From contig NC_092013.1 in the NCBI RefSeq assembly GCF_042242105.1, positions 11,401,618 through 11,465,617 of the forward strand: a stretch of DNA of 64,000 bases. Reading direction: 5' to 3'. The position numbers and the translations under genes were made by a program. Position 1 is the first letter of the stretch. The number at the start of each line of letters is the position of its first letter. Of this stretch, positions 23,501 to 37,300 are shown in pieces. The DNA is from Pempheris klunzingeri (taxonomy: Eukaryota; Chordata; Actinopteri; Acropomatiformes; Pempheridae). The notes beneath the pieces were generated by a model. That model ran no database searches and was not told the origin of the DNA. It saw only the letters and a list, made by a program, of their open reading frames with translations.

Positions 23501-26500
23501 GTCAGTAGCAAAAAGAAGCACTTTTAGTTGACATACTTTGATCTGGACCAATTGCCCCAAAGAATTATTTGACAGCCGAGGTACTTCGGTCACCACCTCT
23601 TCTCGGCTACCAGCTGAGACAATATTCTGAACCAATTCCAAATGTTTTTGTACCTTTCAATCATTTAGACACCAATTTATATTAAAAAAAAATAGGGCCC
23701 AGGTTTAAAAAAAAAAAAAAAACTGGACAAGAATAAAACAATTAGAGATTAAAAATAAATAAATAAATCACTGTTCTAAACTACAGACATTTTCTCTGCT
23801 GTGCACAACTCTGCCATCACTTACTATTTTATCTGCTGCAGAGGCGGCAATAGTGGCACCTCCCTTCTCCAGGTAAGCCTGAAGCAGGCGCACCAGAGGG
23901 GGGATGTTTCCAGTCCGTTCCCATAGCACAGGCTGCAGCAGGTGGGGGAATAAAGCCATGTAGGAGGAAGGAATCGAGCTGGAGTGGATCTCTAGGAGGA
24001 GAGACATCACCTGGAACACGTATGGAAGAAACTCTGCAACAGAGGACAAAAGCAGTGTGAGTGGAGTTGCCCCACAAGTTGTGTTTATCAGCATCTCATC
24101 TACATGTAAATATATAAATAAGACAAGTAGTTGACAGACCCTGGACATCGTTCTGTAGTATCTCAGTGAAGACCGGGAAGAGTGCTTCCTCAAAGCTGCC
24201 GACGGTGGCAGGGTTGGCCTTGCAGGTGATCCGCACAGAAAGGCACAGCGACTCAAACAGGTAGTGGTTGAAATGAGGCTTGCTGGGATTCTGAAAATGG
24301 GTGAAAGATTTTGGAATAGTTGACACATGTCAACAAACCCACATCTTGATGAATCTGTAACTATAACTAGTAACAAAGGATGTGTTACCTTGCTGACTAA
24401 GAGGAGCTTATGAGTGAGCTGACCAATCAGAGTGGGAATGTAGGGAACAATGGCCTCCTGCAGCAGGGAGAAGCTGCGCATGATGGCTTTAAAAATTAAA
24501 AAAAGAAAGACAGGAAACAAAGACATGATGAGGCTACTTAAAATAACTTTGGAGTTGGTCTGACACTGGCTGGGGAACATAAATGAGGAGCTTTTAATGA
24601 CACAGGAAAGTCAGTTTTACCTTTCATGATGTATTCGTTTTCTGCAGAACCGGGAAGAGCCAGCGCCTTGAACAAGTTGTTGAGCAGCTGTTCAGTAAAA
24701 GGTGCCATCTCTGCAGGAGTGATACTGAAAACCACACAGAGGATGATTGACTAAAAATAACTGGTTAGCAGCTATACTGATGGATGCAGAAATCCGAGCA
24801 AACCTTCCTCACTTTATCTTGTTTCATCTTAGTTGTCCATAAAAAAAAACAGTGTGCGAATGTAGATGACCACTGATCACAGCCTGTTCATTTACTTTTT
24901 CTCCAAATCTTCCTAATGTTTGGGTTGGGTAATTACTCACAGATACTACTAAATATTACATAGTATATTAGTAATTATTCGCTTTACCACCAAATATTTA
25001 TTTAAGTATTAAAAAAGCATACATATTGTTCAATGTACAGTCCAAATCTATTTTACCTTATCTACATATTCCAATAATATACTGTACAATTAATGCTCAC
25101 TTATTATGCATTTGGAAATAGTGTGTGTGCAATACTCAGAAACGAGTTAGCCTTAGTTCTGCTGAATTCAAATATCGGTGTCTTTTACTGTGCTGCTCCA
25201 TACTTACAGTGTGGTGTTGCTGGGGCCTCTCATGGTGAACAGCCTCTCTAAAGCATGTGCAGCATAAGTGTGCTCCACTGTGCTCTCTGCCTGCAGGTGA
25301 CTTATCAGTAAAGGAACAGCCTGCAGCAGCTGCTCCTTGGGAAGCTGTGGGAAAAGCACAAAGAAGCCATCTGTATTGCATTCATTTTGCCATTTGAAAT
25401 TAAACAAGTTGTGAAAAATGTAAAGCGTTCACACCTGGCTTCTGAAGATCATGACGTATTTGATAGCATCTGCCTTCAGCACTGGGAACTCATTAACTAC
25501 AATGACAGCGAGAGCTTTGCTCTAATTAGTGTGTATATACAAATACATTTCGACATTCGAGTGACGGCAGTTTGCTGATCCTGTTGCGAGCTGCAGAACA
25601 ACTGCTCGGTTGGACAATATAGTTAGTGTTACACATTGCTGGCGTTACCATCAACTGATCAGCTACAGCATGACGAGAGTTGTGGCGTTATTCTTACCAT
25701 TGGGGGATTTTAAGTCTGAGAGAATGTGGTTCACGAAGAATTCATTCAGATTCACCAACTCATTGGCTTGCGTTATTCCATGCTGATGAAAAACAAGACA
25801 GAGTTTATAAAATGTTCACTGTATTAGCAGTCATGTATTCAATAATATGAATAATAACGATCCTCTGACAATGAAAGTCAGCAATACCTTCTGTGTCTGT
25901 GCTTTAGACGCGAGTGATGTGACCAAATAGATGGCAGCATCTTTGTGTTTCCAGTTCTCCCCTGGATTCTTGGCGTACTCTCCCAGCATTGAGTTCACGT
26001 AGCCAGAGAAGATGGCCGTGACAGGGCCCTCGAAAAACTTACACAACCCTCTCACCAAGTCACATGCCGCCCTACGACGAGTGTCAATGTCTGAGGAAGG
26101 GTGGGAAAAAGGTCAACAATGGGGAAATGGTCATCAATGGAAACTGAAACTTTGGATGCAAGTGTTCCAACTAACCAACTCATTAAAGTCATAAATGGGG
26201 CATTATGTGAAAAAAACAAACATGTTATTTTTAAGCATTTTTAACCACTTCACTGGTCGGGCAAGTGAGTTGCTAGATTTTCTGAATAATCTAAATCTTT
26301 ACCAGATCCTTCAAGGTCCCTCCGAATGTATTCCTCAGCATTATCTTCAAAGGCCTCCTCATCTGCACCTAATTGAGTATTACAGACAGTCTGGTCAGTA
26401 TCACACAGTAAGTAACATGTTTGTGTCCAAGCAAGCAGAGCTCTGAAGCAGCCAAACTGTTAACATTTCTCAGAGAACAAAGTATTTACTTACTTCTGAA

Positions 26501-29500
26501 CTCCATGTTGGGCACAATGACCTTCTCACAAATGCTAGTGAGTGTATTCTGGTCCTCAAATAGATGCTTGTAGTGTGGCCTTTCACAGACTGATGCCAAG
26601 AACTGGATAGCATTGCTTACCAGCTGTAACAAAGACAATGTGTATTGTTAGACAGGGAAAGTGAACTTCAAAAAAAAGACACAGAAGTACAGTAAGGGGG
26701 GGGGGGGTCTCACCAGATCATATTTGACTTCCTGGCCAGTGGAAACTAAAAGGTTCCAGATAGCAGTGACAAAGCGGGGCAGATATGGCTGGAATTCTTC
26801 ATCGTATTTCTGAGCGTAAAGAGCAGCGTTGTCACATATCTGCGACTTCAGCAGCTCCAGGAGACCTGCTTCCTCCTCATCCTACAGAGCCATAAGAGGC
26901 ACAAATACACAAATGTTTAAAAAAAAACACTTTATAGCACAGCACTGTGGGAAATGTACCAAATACAAAAAAATTAAAAACTCACATCTGTTTGTAAAAG
27001 TTTATTATCCAACGTCAGTAGGCCGTGGAAATTGTTCATCCAAGTTTCCATGTTGTCCTCAAAAAATTCTGGAAGGTCCTGTGTAACAATAGAGTACAAT
27101 GAAAGTGATGAAAGCGTGCATAAATGTCTAAAACAGAAGCTGACTTGACCTCTACACGGTGAAAATCCATTATGTATTTCAGTGTTACCGACTAATTATT
27201 ATAAATGTATTATAATTTATTTTAAGATAAACAAAAGAAAACATTTTAAGTTCAGCTTTTGAGAAGCCTGTGATTCCCTGCTGAAACATCTGTAGCATCT
27301 AATGTGCCAGATGGAAATAGTTGATGACAACTTTTACATCAAAGGAGAGCCAAAAAACTAAACACTACTAGTGTTCAGCTACATGCATGTTAAAGATATG
27401 AAACCTGGTCAATAATCAAAGCTAAATACGACCGTTAAGGTAGTTTAAATGTCATCAATACAACATACTTTACACAACAGTTGTTACAAGCTGTACACAA
27501 ACTGTATGCAACCAGCTAATATACCTTTATAAAACTGCTGTTTCATTAAGGTTTTTATTAGAGACTTATCCATAGCTGGTATATACTACAGTAGATGATG
27601 ATCTGCATGACCCCAGTTAGGAGGAGCACACACATAAGTCCAGTACAGACGGCAAACATTACTGGACTACTGTGAACAGGGTAAGCAGGAAAAAAAAATC
27701 CACACACACACAACATGAGTTTAAGTGTAAGCAAAATTTTCACTGTTTTACATTGCTGTCATATTCCGATGGAACTGTAGCTTCTCTCTCTCTTCAAGCC
27801 ACCAGACTCCATTGACAAAAACAGTAATTTTATCCACCAGAACATGGGAGTTGCTTTTCTATCGTCTTTATTGGTTAGTTTAATTGTGTTATTGCGTGAC
27901 TTTAGTGTTTTACATGTTATGTTCGGTTCCAAACTAACGTGTCAGTCCATTGATCTATGCACGATCTATGATCGTGGCAGCACAGCAAACTCCTGCATTC
28001 TGCGAGGTAAAATTATGGTATTTGTAAAGCAGTAAAAATATCCTAAACACAGCGTACACACTCACCGATTGAGATCTTTTTTTTTTTTTTTGCAAAATTA
28101 CATTTTTCTGCTGAACCCAACCTCAGAAGTACATTGCTTAGTGTCTGTGCCTCCTCCTCCAAAATGGGGGCGTGCTGACCGCCATCTACTGTAGGTAAAA
28201 TACTGACTATAGAAAATTACCTCTTTCTACCCCACTTGAAAAAAATCCAAACTATCCCTTTAAGTCTTTACAACAGCCATAAAAACCCACTGGTGGCAGA
28301 TTAGTGAGCAACGCTATTAGTCCTTTATGATCAACAGTGATCTTGGGTGAAATTTCAAGGATGTCCACAGCAGTAAATGCCAACAAAATGTATTAAGGGT
28401 AAACCTCACACAAAGAGGTCTGAATGAGAAAAAAAAAGATTACCTTAGCTAAAGAAAAATACATTGATACCGTCTAAAACTGCAAAGCCTTGAAGTACAA
28501 AGCAAACTGAACTGACCTGGAAGTTAAGACTGTAGAACAGCTTGGAGATGAGTGTGAGGGAAGAGAAGAGGACCTTCAAGGCATTGACGTCTGTAGCATG
28601 AGTCTGACACAACTCAATAGTGGCCTATAGCAACAGAAAGAAGACAAAAATATAGAAGACTCAACTATAAATACTTCTTATTGGTAAATCATCATCACTA
28701 TGTCAAACATTTTAAAATGTGCTGTAGATGGATATAGATTATAGTGTTATAGATATACCAACTGGTTTACTTGTAATTGTTTGTGATAACAGAACTCAGA
28801 AGTCATTACAAACCTTGAACAGCTCTGTCAGAGGTAGAGCAAATGTGTCCAGTACTAGTTTGATCTCTGACCAAAGCTCATTTGACTTGAACTCATGGCG
28901 GTACCTTGAAACAAATAAGGGAGGGGGGGATGGCAGAAAAGATATGACAATTACTGTGCGAAGTTAACCATAAAACAAACATTCAAAAACATTAAGTAGT
29001 GAGCTCTACCTCTTGAAGAGGGAATGTGCAGTACGAAGCACTCCATTGATGATGTGGAAGTCTCCACTTCTGAAGCGGGTCACCATCTCTGTTAGCAGGT
29101 CAGGCCATTTTTGGGGGAAATCTTCCCTTCCTATGATACTGATGCCATCGCTCAACTGTGGAAATGTGTATAATAAAAAGGGTTGGATGAGCATCTTCTT
29201 TCACACCTTAAAACCAGGCCCTTTAATAAGGCACTATGATATGTGAGGATGTACCTGTTTTTGAATCTGTTCTGGGCTGCTGAGCATCAAATTTACTATG
29301 TTTGCTTTGATGGCTGTTCGGTCTGGATCAGAGACTTTGTTTGGTTCATCTTCAACCTTTGGGAAAACACATCACAAAAGTAGGATGATCAACAAGACAA
29401 CAATACATGTACACATACATAGTTCAACAAAGGTTCTGTTTGCAGTTACTGTATTTTACTTTACAGTTTGTCCCATACAGTAACAACATGTGAACTTGAC

Positions 29501-29910
29501 GTCACTTAGCAAAACTCACAATGCGCCAGTTTCTTTTGATGTAGTTCTTGAATGTAACAGCAGCACAGACACGAATCACGTTGTCTTGAGACTTCTCCAA
29601 CAAAGTGAGTAGTAATAAGGGGTAGTTCTGGTTTCCCTCCACAGATTCAAGAAACTTCTCAGCTAAAGAAAGAAAAAAAGACAAATAGAAAATGGGTGTT
29701 GCAGCACAGAGATTACACGGTCAAGTGGACGACTTACTGTGAAGAGATCAGTGAGAACAATATTCTTAAGAAAATGTATCAAGAATTGCAGGTTAATACT
29801 ATACCATAATGCTATATTGTTTCACCTGGACGTCTGACTGTAGGGTCTGGGTCCAGAGTTTTCCTGAGGAACTCGGTGAGGGTTTGTAGGTTAGCATCAT
29901 TCAGTTCCAT
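20530..29910 (-). CDS. cse1l: Exportin-2 (CAS, importin-alpha re-exporter)
   Basis: Nuclear export receptor that returns importin-alpha to the cytoplasm with RanGTP; a HEAT-repeat solenoid. Coding exons in transcript order: 29910-29826, 29662-29520, 29356-29255, 29155-29010, 28904-28814, 28624-28517, 27078-26986, 26881-26714, 26623-26494, 26368-26303, 26090-25888, 25782-25698, 25496-25435, 25344-25208, 24724-24621, 24486-24389, 24290-24140, 24033-23825, 22930-22833, 22715-22630, 22453-22372, 21760-21614, 20990-20759, 20619-20530. The sum is 2916 nt, 971 residues plus stop, the length I recall for human CSE1L, and all phases join. The start [20 protein letters not shown] matches the family N-terminus, and the IKRNWRI and KWPDLLTEM blocks mark the N-terminal Ran-binding repeats. 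The C-terminus ends [17 protein letters not shown] start at 29908-29910 lies just inside exon 2; exon 1 is non-coding. Very high family similarity, no breaks. Confidence 0.97.
21376..21500. repeat. Decayed tRNA-derived SINE-like repeat
   Basis: TTGTGGTCGAATGATTACAG followed by GCGCCTGCCGC and, at the far end, CACTGTCCAATAACGGCAAA and an A-rich tail. The order resembles a fish SINE whose head comes from a tRNA A-box region and whose tail reads CTGTCCTATCAATAAAGGCAA. It lies in a cse1l intron. Weak because it is diverged. Confidence 0.35.
23025..23705. mobile_element. Fold-back (long-inverted-repeat) non-autonomous DNA element
   Basis: The ends are AACCTGGGCCATATTTTT and AATAGGGCCCAGGTT, inverted to each other and flanked on both sides by TA. 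The inverted similarity is not limited to the ends. Going inward, the left arm shows TACTTTTGGAGTTGGT, GGGCAATTG, AAAAGTGTTC, AAGGATCCCTACA and AAGATCCTTTTTGTTTAACC. The reverse complement of the right arm shows the same blocks in the same order. The arms run about 23025-23310 and 23395-23705 with a spacer of roughly 85 bp. TA flanks fit a Tc1/mariner-type target duplication. There is no transposase ORF, so it is a MITE or fold-back element. It sits in the cse1l intron 22931-23824. Confidence 0.75.
27760..28265. repeat. Interspersed teleost repeat in a cse1l intron
   Basis: Read on the minus strand it begins CTTAAAGGGATAGTTTGGAT, then TTCAAGTGGGG, GTATTTTACCTACAGTAGAT, GGCGGTCAGCACGCCCCCAT and, farther on, GTCAATGGAGTCTGGTGGCT. 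This order is that of an abundant fish DNA-transposon-like repeat recognised from memory. A 14-T run at 28078-28091 interrupts it. The left boundary is uncertain. Confidence 0.5.
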
Positions 29911-30744
29911 GCTCGTTACTAAAGGACGTCAAAACCAGTGAGTGAGTCAAAGAAAGAAAGAAAGAAATCAGTATCTGACAGCAATTTGACTTTTGCTGAG
30001 TAATCCTGAACACAAATGTTAGCCATGTGTGATTTAAACGTGTATCGGTTCCCGTTAGATCTCGATATTTGAAAGTTATCTAATGTGCGCCAAGTTTAGC
30101 TGTTGAGATACTCCGTGTTTTGATTAAACAGTCTTAAAGTTTCACTGCTATAACTATTGAGTCAACACGATTCTTGACACAGCTCCTGCAGTTCACAGCT
30201 CCTCTGCTAGTCTGTCATTCATGCATTCAGGCTGCCGTTGATGTTAGCTTGCTAGCAGCTAACCTAGCTAGACTGGCTACATGGACTCAATCTGGCATTA
30301 GCCCCGCTGACTCCAGATCGGTTTATGCACTCTACTGTCTAAGCTAGCAGTGTAAATGTTGTCTAGTCTTCGGCAAGTTCATGTAACGTTATAAGCACAT
30401 GGCGGTCGGGATTCCGCATGAGCTCGATCTAAATTTAATCTAAACACAAGTTATCCTATGCTGCTCTGTCCCGGACTAACAACATTATGTGCACTATAAT
30501 CTGAAGCGGAATGGAGAGCGATGTCCCGGCTCCAGTGAATAGACCGATCCGGCAGCCGGTTCCCCTCCAAGCCAGCCTGCTAATGTTAGCGCTAGCTTGC
30601 TAATGTGTTTTGAGCTAACCATAAAGTTAGCCATTCTCCGAACATCACGTGTTCACTCGGAAGATATCAGACTATGATCCAATTTACAAGCTAGTATTCC
30701 AAATGACTGCATACAGTAGCTGTTAAAGCATGGGGACGTCTTAC

Positions 30745-30850
30745 CGTCACAATAATTTTCAGTCAGTATGGGATGGGGAGGCACCACAGACCGTTCAGAC
30801 GTGCTCGCTTTGCCAGCTTTCAAACGTCTGGAGCGAAAGGAACTGCGCGG
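30745..30850 (-). other. cse1l: Non-coding first exon and promoter region of cse1l
   Basis: A consensus donor (GTAAGA) on the minus strand at 30744-30739 follows a CpG-containing stretch. It would join to the acceptor just upstream of the cse1l ATG (TTTAG before 29918). The start site is not resolved; the upper limit of 30850 is an estimate. Intron 1 (to about 29918) is rich in GCTAGC/TAGCTAGC motifs. Confidence 0.5.
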
Positions 30851-30974
30851 TCACTACATTGCGCATGCGTACATGACAGACGAAAGCTGTAAGACACGCC
30901 CCTTCCTTGGTCCCCATGAAGTGCAGCAAATAACATTAAACAATCATTCAATATTCTAGTTAAAAGGCTATTAA

Positions 30975-31085
<111 letters not shown>

Positions 31086-31123
31086 CTGAGTAAATGAATA
31101 CAGCCAAACTAAGCTCTTCACAT

Positions 31124-31129
31124 TTTAAT
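31124..31129 (-). terminator. pbrm1: Possible polyadenylation signal of pbrm1
   Basis: ATTAAA on the minus strand, about 215 bp after the pbrm1 stop. It is the usual second-choice signal and is the best candidate before the GATA array. Confidence 0.4.
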
Positions 31130-31344
31130 TGTGAAAGCATGAAGGCATTCACAACACAGAATGACATTCATTAACAATAATGCACTTAGAATAGTAGATC
31201 TGAAATGTAAAACAAAAAAAACAGCTTCAACACAGAGAGCACATTTTTTTAAATGACAACACAAAAATGAACACTTTTAGTGAGCTTAATCCCCCTCCCT
31301 GTCTCACAGGTACAGAGGGGACAGAGGCTCAGGGTACGAGCATG

Positions 31345-34300
31345 CTACAGGTTGTGCGTCTGACGGACGTTAAGGGTGTCTCGCAGCATCAGGTCACGGA
31401 GTCGCCACAGTGCGTCTGCCATTGTCTTGTGGGCTCCCTTACTCTTCAGCCAGTGGGATGGAAGTCTGCTCTCTTGCTCTTTTGTCAGGCGCACATCTTG
31501 TTTTTGAACTGAAAGTGCACAATTGACATTACACGTCTGAAGACTTCAACATTTTACATACATTTGTTGATGACCTATTAGGATCAGTGTGGTGGTTGTC
31601 GTTTTATGTGGACTTAATCACTGGCAATTAAAAACCAGAATTAACCTGAGAGAGCTTGGTCCCATTTGCTAATGGTAGAGGACTCTGCAGTGAGACCCTC
31701 GATGTATCTGAGGTACGCCTCAGAGTGGAGCAGCCGCTGAGACTTGGCAGGTGGGGACACAAACAGCGGGGTGGAGGGCTGATGGATCGCAGGCTGTCCA
31801 ATCTGGCCTTGTCCTGGGTATGGCGGTGGAGCCTGCTGCCCTGGGCCCATCAAACCCATCTAATGAAAATATTACAAGAGCTCCATTAGTATTTCCCCGA
31901 TTCAGATTGGAACTCACAGCATTACATCTTAATCAATATTTTGGTATTTTATTTATTTTACATCTTATTTTTCATTGCTAGTTTTACAGCTTAATATAAA
32001 CATGCATCTTCAAAGCGGTCCGGTTGCTTGGCATCCAAAGAGAACTGCTCATCCTAACAACTTCACATTCAACGGGTCCTGAGCAGTACACCAGCCACCC
32101 GTCCATTCCATAAGTTAAGTGATGGAGAGCAAGCTGTACCCAGCATGCCGTTCGGTGATGTTAATAGGGGTCCCCTCTTAAAACACGACAGAGTGTGTAC
32201 TACTAAGGCACTACAAATAAATATCCCATAGATCTCAAGAGCTCGCATGTGACACTGCACTTCTTTGTGTCCTCAGTAACACACCTGCCAAGTGTGAAGT
32301 CGAATGAACCTTAGTCGAGAAAATCAAAGGACAGGCATGCATGTATAGATGGACAGAGACTCTTAGATATTCTGCCTACTCTGTTCAGCTTTGACTGCTG
32401 CTGACTGCAGCACCTGCAGCCCCTGTGACCAGCAGACACAACGCATCCATGATATCTGGAGAAACTGGACACAGATATTATGAGAAAAATATCATGAACT
32501 CACCACTGAGTGTTACTATTATATGATTTGATGTTAATATTGTGTACGCCACAATATGAGATGTAAATACAACATACAACAATAAAACTGCTGCTGATTT
32601 AGCCTCATCCAGCTTGTTTGGTCGCTACTGAATGGTGCCCGACTCTGCTTCAGTGCCAGTGGTCAAAGTGCTGCCTGTGCTCTCCATGACTTTACATTTA
32701 TTAACATTTGTAATGGTGGTAGTAATAACAGCAGTAGTAGTATTTGGTCAGGGTTTGTCAAAAGTAGCATAAGTTCTGCACTGTAAACTTTAAACTAGTG
32801 ATCCAATTTCTATACTGTGTTTATGAACAAATTTTCTTACTATATTATTATTTTATTATTGTTATTCAGTGACCCCTTCCATCAGTGGGCCTGCCCCACC
32901 CTTACATCTATGCCAAATATTCAAAATATGATAAAACTAGAAAAAGACTTTCACTCTCATTTGAAAAAGTCTGAGAAAAGCTTCATATGAACCTAATGGA
33001 TTTCTTTATGTCAATCTGCAGTCTCATATTCTTCTCTGAAGACATAAATCTGCATCAAGGCAGCGACACATATCTAAACTGTGATCTTATATATGGTTTG
33101 CAGTAATGTCTTTCACCGTCTTATAGATTACCTGAGATCCATGAATGTTTCCTGCTCCAGGTCCACCTCCCATGCCGGTGACACCTGTGGTATTCAATGA
33201 TATTCAACATTAAATCACTATCTGAACATGCAGCACTCCACTTGATACTGGTTATAATACAAATAATCTAATCAAAGTCCAATACTGAAGTTAACCAATG
33301 CCATTTAATCTTCATTAGAACACTTGGGAATGCCAATTCTGAGAAGAAGTCATGAGGTTTACTTTTTCGCTCATTGGAGACACAGAATTCCTCCCAATGA
33401 CATATTACCAACAAGCCTACTGTTAATGAGCAGGACAAAAAAAACAGGCCCCAGTTGAGGCTATATGCTCTCAACTAACTGGTCATGGACTCAAGGACTT
33501 CAGCCTATTGGTACAGGTAGCCCCTCCAGCAAGTCAGATTGGTAGACAGGAAGCAACTGCATGGCAGGTGGGGTGGCTATGACAGCACTCTTACCAAAGT
33601 ATGGCATTCCAGGAAACCCAGGCATAACGGGCAGGAGATGTTGGGGAAACACAGGCACCCCAATGTGATGTGGTGGTATGCCAGTCATACTAACCATGCC
33701 CTCAAAGTGGCCCAGTGGGGGCATCATAGCTGACCTATATGCACCCATCATACCTTGTTAGGGAGGAACAGTAGTAACACAAGACAGCAACATGCATCAG
33801 TCAAACATGCATCGCCTACATCACTACCAAGCATGCAGAAATATGTTAAAACATTCAGTATGCTTTCATTTAATCACCAGATCATGAGGAGGCACATGAA
33901 TGGAAATAAAGGCCACAATGCGCAATGAAAACCAATTGTTGCACATGCACTACTGTTAAGCACTAGTTCATTTTTAAGTCCAGACCCTTAAATGGTGTAC
34001 AGCAACATTTCAATTTAATGTTCTGCATTCAAATACAGACATGAGGGGACTACCATGATGTGAGGGGTGAAGAATAAAGAGCGCTGTACAACAATCAAGG
34101 TTTGGCCTTATAAAATGATGTTAGACGCAACACAAAATCAAATCACAACACTGCAACGTCACAAACATGGGTGACATGGGCGTGACTGGGAAAATGTGTT
34201 TATATCTAGCAGTTCAGCTTCTTATTCCAGCCATGTAGTGTACACTGGGGATCCATCTGCATCTATGAGGGGTTACCTGACACAGGCGTCATGCTGGGAT

Positions 34301-37300
34301 TTAGCATCCCCATGGGGGTTGGGGGAGGCACCACCCCCATCAGTGCCCCTACTGGGGTACCTGCTCTAGGGGACGTCTGATGATGAGCTCTGTCGCGCTC
34401 CTGCTGCTCGGCCACTTTAGCTGCTCGCTCTGCAACAAGACAATCATAGCGTGGATACTTGGTATGGTTTACAATTTTTGAAACACAAGCACCTGGATAT
34501 TTTTAAAAATTTAGCTCACCTTCATATTCTGCTTTCTTGGAACTCTCCAGGTTCCTCCACTCTGTGCCAACGAGGCGGCTCAACTCCCCAAAGGAGAAGT
34601 CTGGGTGTTGGGCTTTGATGACCGCTCGCATCTCACTGCTAAACAGGATGTAACCACTCATGTTGATCTTCCGCTTTGAGCCTTCCTTCTTTGAAAGGCC
34701 CTTAATGGATTTTGGTGTGGACTGCATCCAAACACAGGAGAGGCATTCACAAAAATGCTACAAGCCACATAATCGCTTGTTAGTTTGCAGAGGAAATTTA
34801 CATTTGTGATCAAACACTTCCACCCTGACCTGTGGGGGAGTGTAAGGCATGATATCTACGTCACTAGACATGGAAGATTGCATCTGGGGAAGAGACTGGT
34901 CCCCTAGCTCGCCATCATCATCCCCAAGATCTTCTAGTTCCTCATCTGTCATATCAGCAAACTTAGCCTCCAGCTCTTCAATTTTTCTGTCCAGCAGAGG
35001 GGATGGCTCCTTCTGGGGCACTATGAGCTTCCTGTATAAGACAGAACCAGAAAAATATACTGTACAATTTATCCACCTTTTCTAAATGAACACAGCTGCC
35101 ATACTTGAAGTCCTTCTTTCAATAGACGATCACTAAGGAATGCAATCAAGGATTTAATGCAGCATACATGGGAGGATATGGGTATGTTTATTTTGTAGAT
35201 TGTAGATTTTTTCTTTCCTTTCCCACTGATAACAGTAATATTTACAGTTCATTTAAAGTATGTGAAGGTTTTTCACCTAAAATAGTAGATTTCATCTTCC
35301 ACCACCTTCCCAGAGAGTGAGAAACGCTTAAGACCCTTGAACTTCTTCATCTGCTTCTCACTCTCAATGTAGCGGCTCTCACAGAGCAGAACGTTCTCCT
35401 CAGGCACTTCAGTCGGTCGACATGACAGGTAGTCTTTGAAGGACGACACCACACACTTCCCTGTGAAACGAGAACACTGACTCACTGAGTGCATTAAATG
35501 TCTTCTATCAACTTACATGGAGGAATCTGCAGCATTTAACAAATGGTATTCAGCTCAAACCAATGATGCAGGTCATGGGACAAGTCTCCTCGAGGTTGCT
35601 AAGGAACACCTCCTTCTTGTAGAACATCTTAGTGGGCTCGTGCTCCGTTTCCTCTGGATGGATGAAGATCGGACCGTAGAAATAGCCTGCTCCATCTCGC
35701 ATCCACATTTTCTCAATCCTGTTCAATGTATTTAAATAAGCTGCATTAGATACATTGGAAATCAACAGACTTTTGAGTATTTGTAGTCAAACTATGATGC
35801 CACTGTGCCAAGCCTGTTTGCATGATTGACAGCATACTGTATCTCCCATGGTCGGTTGAAAAAAAAAAAGCACCAAGGCCCCTTTGCATTTTTGCCTTTA
35901 ATTAAAAAGCTGTAAATAAAACACATTTGCAAAGTTGAAACTAAATGTCAGACTGAGCATACATGACAATTAAAATACAGTATACTGTCGCCATGAACTG
36001 TAACGCAGTGTTTTCCATTCCTGGTCCTGGAGGCCAACTTTTAGATGTTTCCCTGCTCCAATACCTGAGATGATCATGGTCAAGCTCTGCAGAAGCCTGA
36101 TAACGACCAATTCATCTGAATTAGGTGTGAAACATCTAGAACATACAGGAAAGCTTGAAAGCTTGGGAAACAATGCTGTACGTTGATGTACACAAGTATT
36201 TACTCTACCTGCCCACTCGGTGGCGCACTAGTCCATGTGAACCAATGTAAACACAGTCTCCCACTTTCAGCCACAAGTTGTTGTAGCAGAGCTGCTCGTA
36301 GTACTGACAGCCTGGCTCCCCGTTGGTCATATCCATTGGAACATCCTCCCTCTCCTGCAGACACAGATTGTCAGTAGATTGACAGCAGTCTGTGTTACTT
36401 TATGTGCGCTCTTTCTTTTTTTTTTTTTTTTATGGAAAAAAACAACAGCCATTTACCTTGTCTACAATACCATCTGCCATTTTACTTTCATCAGCCATCT
36501 CTGGTGGTTTCTCCTCTTGTTTGGGGGCAAACATGGATGCCACACGGACAACAGGTAGGGGTACCTCTCTGGGAACAAACCGAACGGAGCTCAAGGGCAT
36601 GGTCCACATCTTGATCTTCTTGAAGGACTTGGACTTGGCAGAGTAGCGCGACTCACAGACATAGACATCCTCAGCTCTGAAGCCTTCTGGGTGAAGTTTG
36701 AAGTACTCCTTAAATCCCAGACACCATTGATATTTGGTCAACACTCAACATGCATTCAAACAACCAGTGGTCGGAAACAAAACCTGTACCTAACAAACGT
36801 ATAAGAGAAACAAAGCATTTACCTTTACAAACATGACCACACATTTGCCCAGAATCTTGCTGACAGGAGCTTTGTTGTAATAGTCGCTCTTGAAAACTTC
36901 CTTCTCCAAGAACTTCCTTGTGGCGAGATGAAAAGTTTCATTTGGCCTGTAGAACCAGCAGCCATACAACCACTTCTCACCTGCATTTATCAGAGGTGGA
37001 AAAAACGGACTGAATTAGTGGTTTCTATAAAATCATGTCTTACTGAAACAAAGAATCAGAAAATATCAACACAGCTTTCTCACAAGAAATACTAATTATG
37101 GTCTGATTAGTGCAATAATGACACTGACCAGTGTCGTCTTGCCAAAGGCGCTCGATGTAGATGATATGAGGCTGAAGGTTTGGCTCTGCAGGCTCCACAT
37201 ATACATAGTCTCCCACGTGGTACATACTGTCTTTGAAGCTGCAGTCCTGACTGTATGTGCGCTGCAGGTTTGACTGCCATGATCCTCCAACAGAGTCCTC

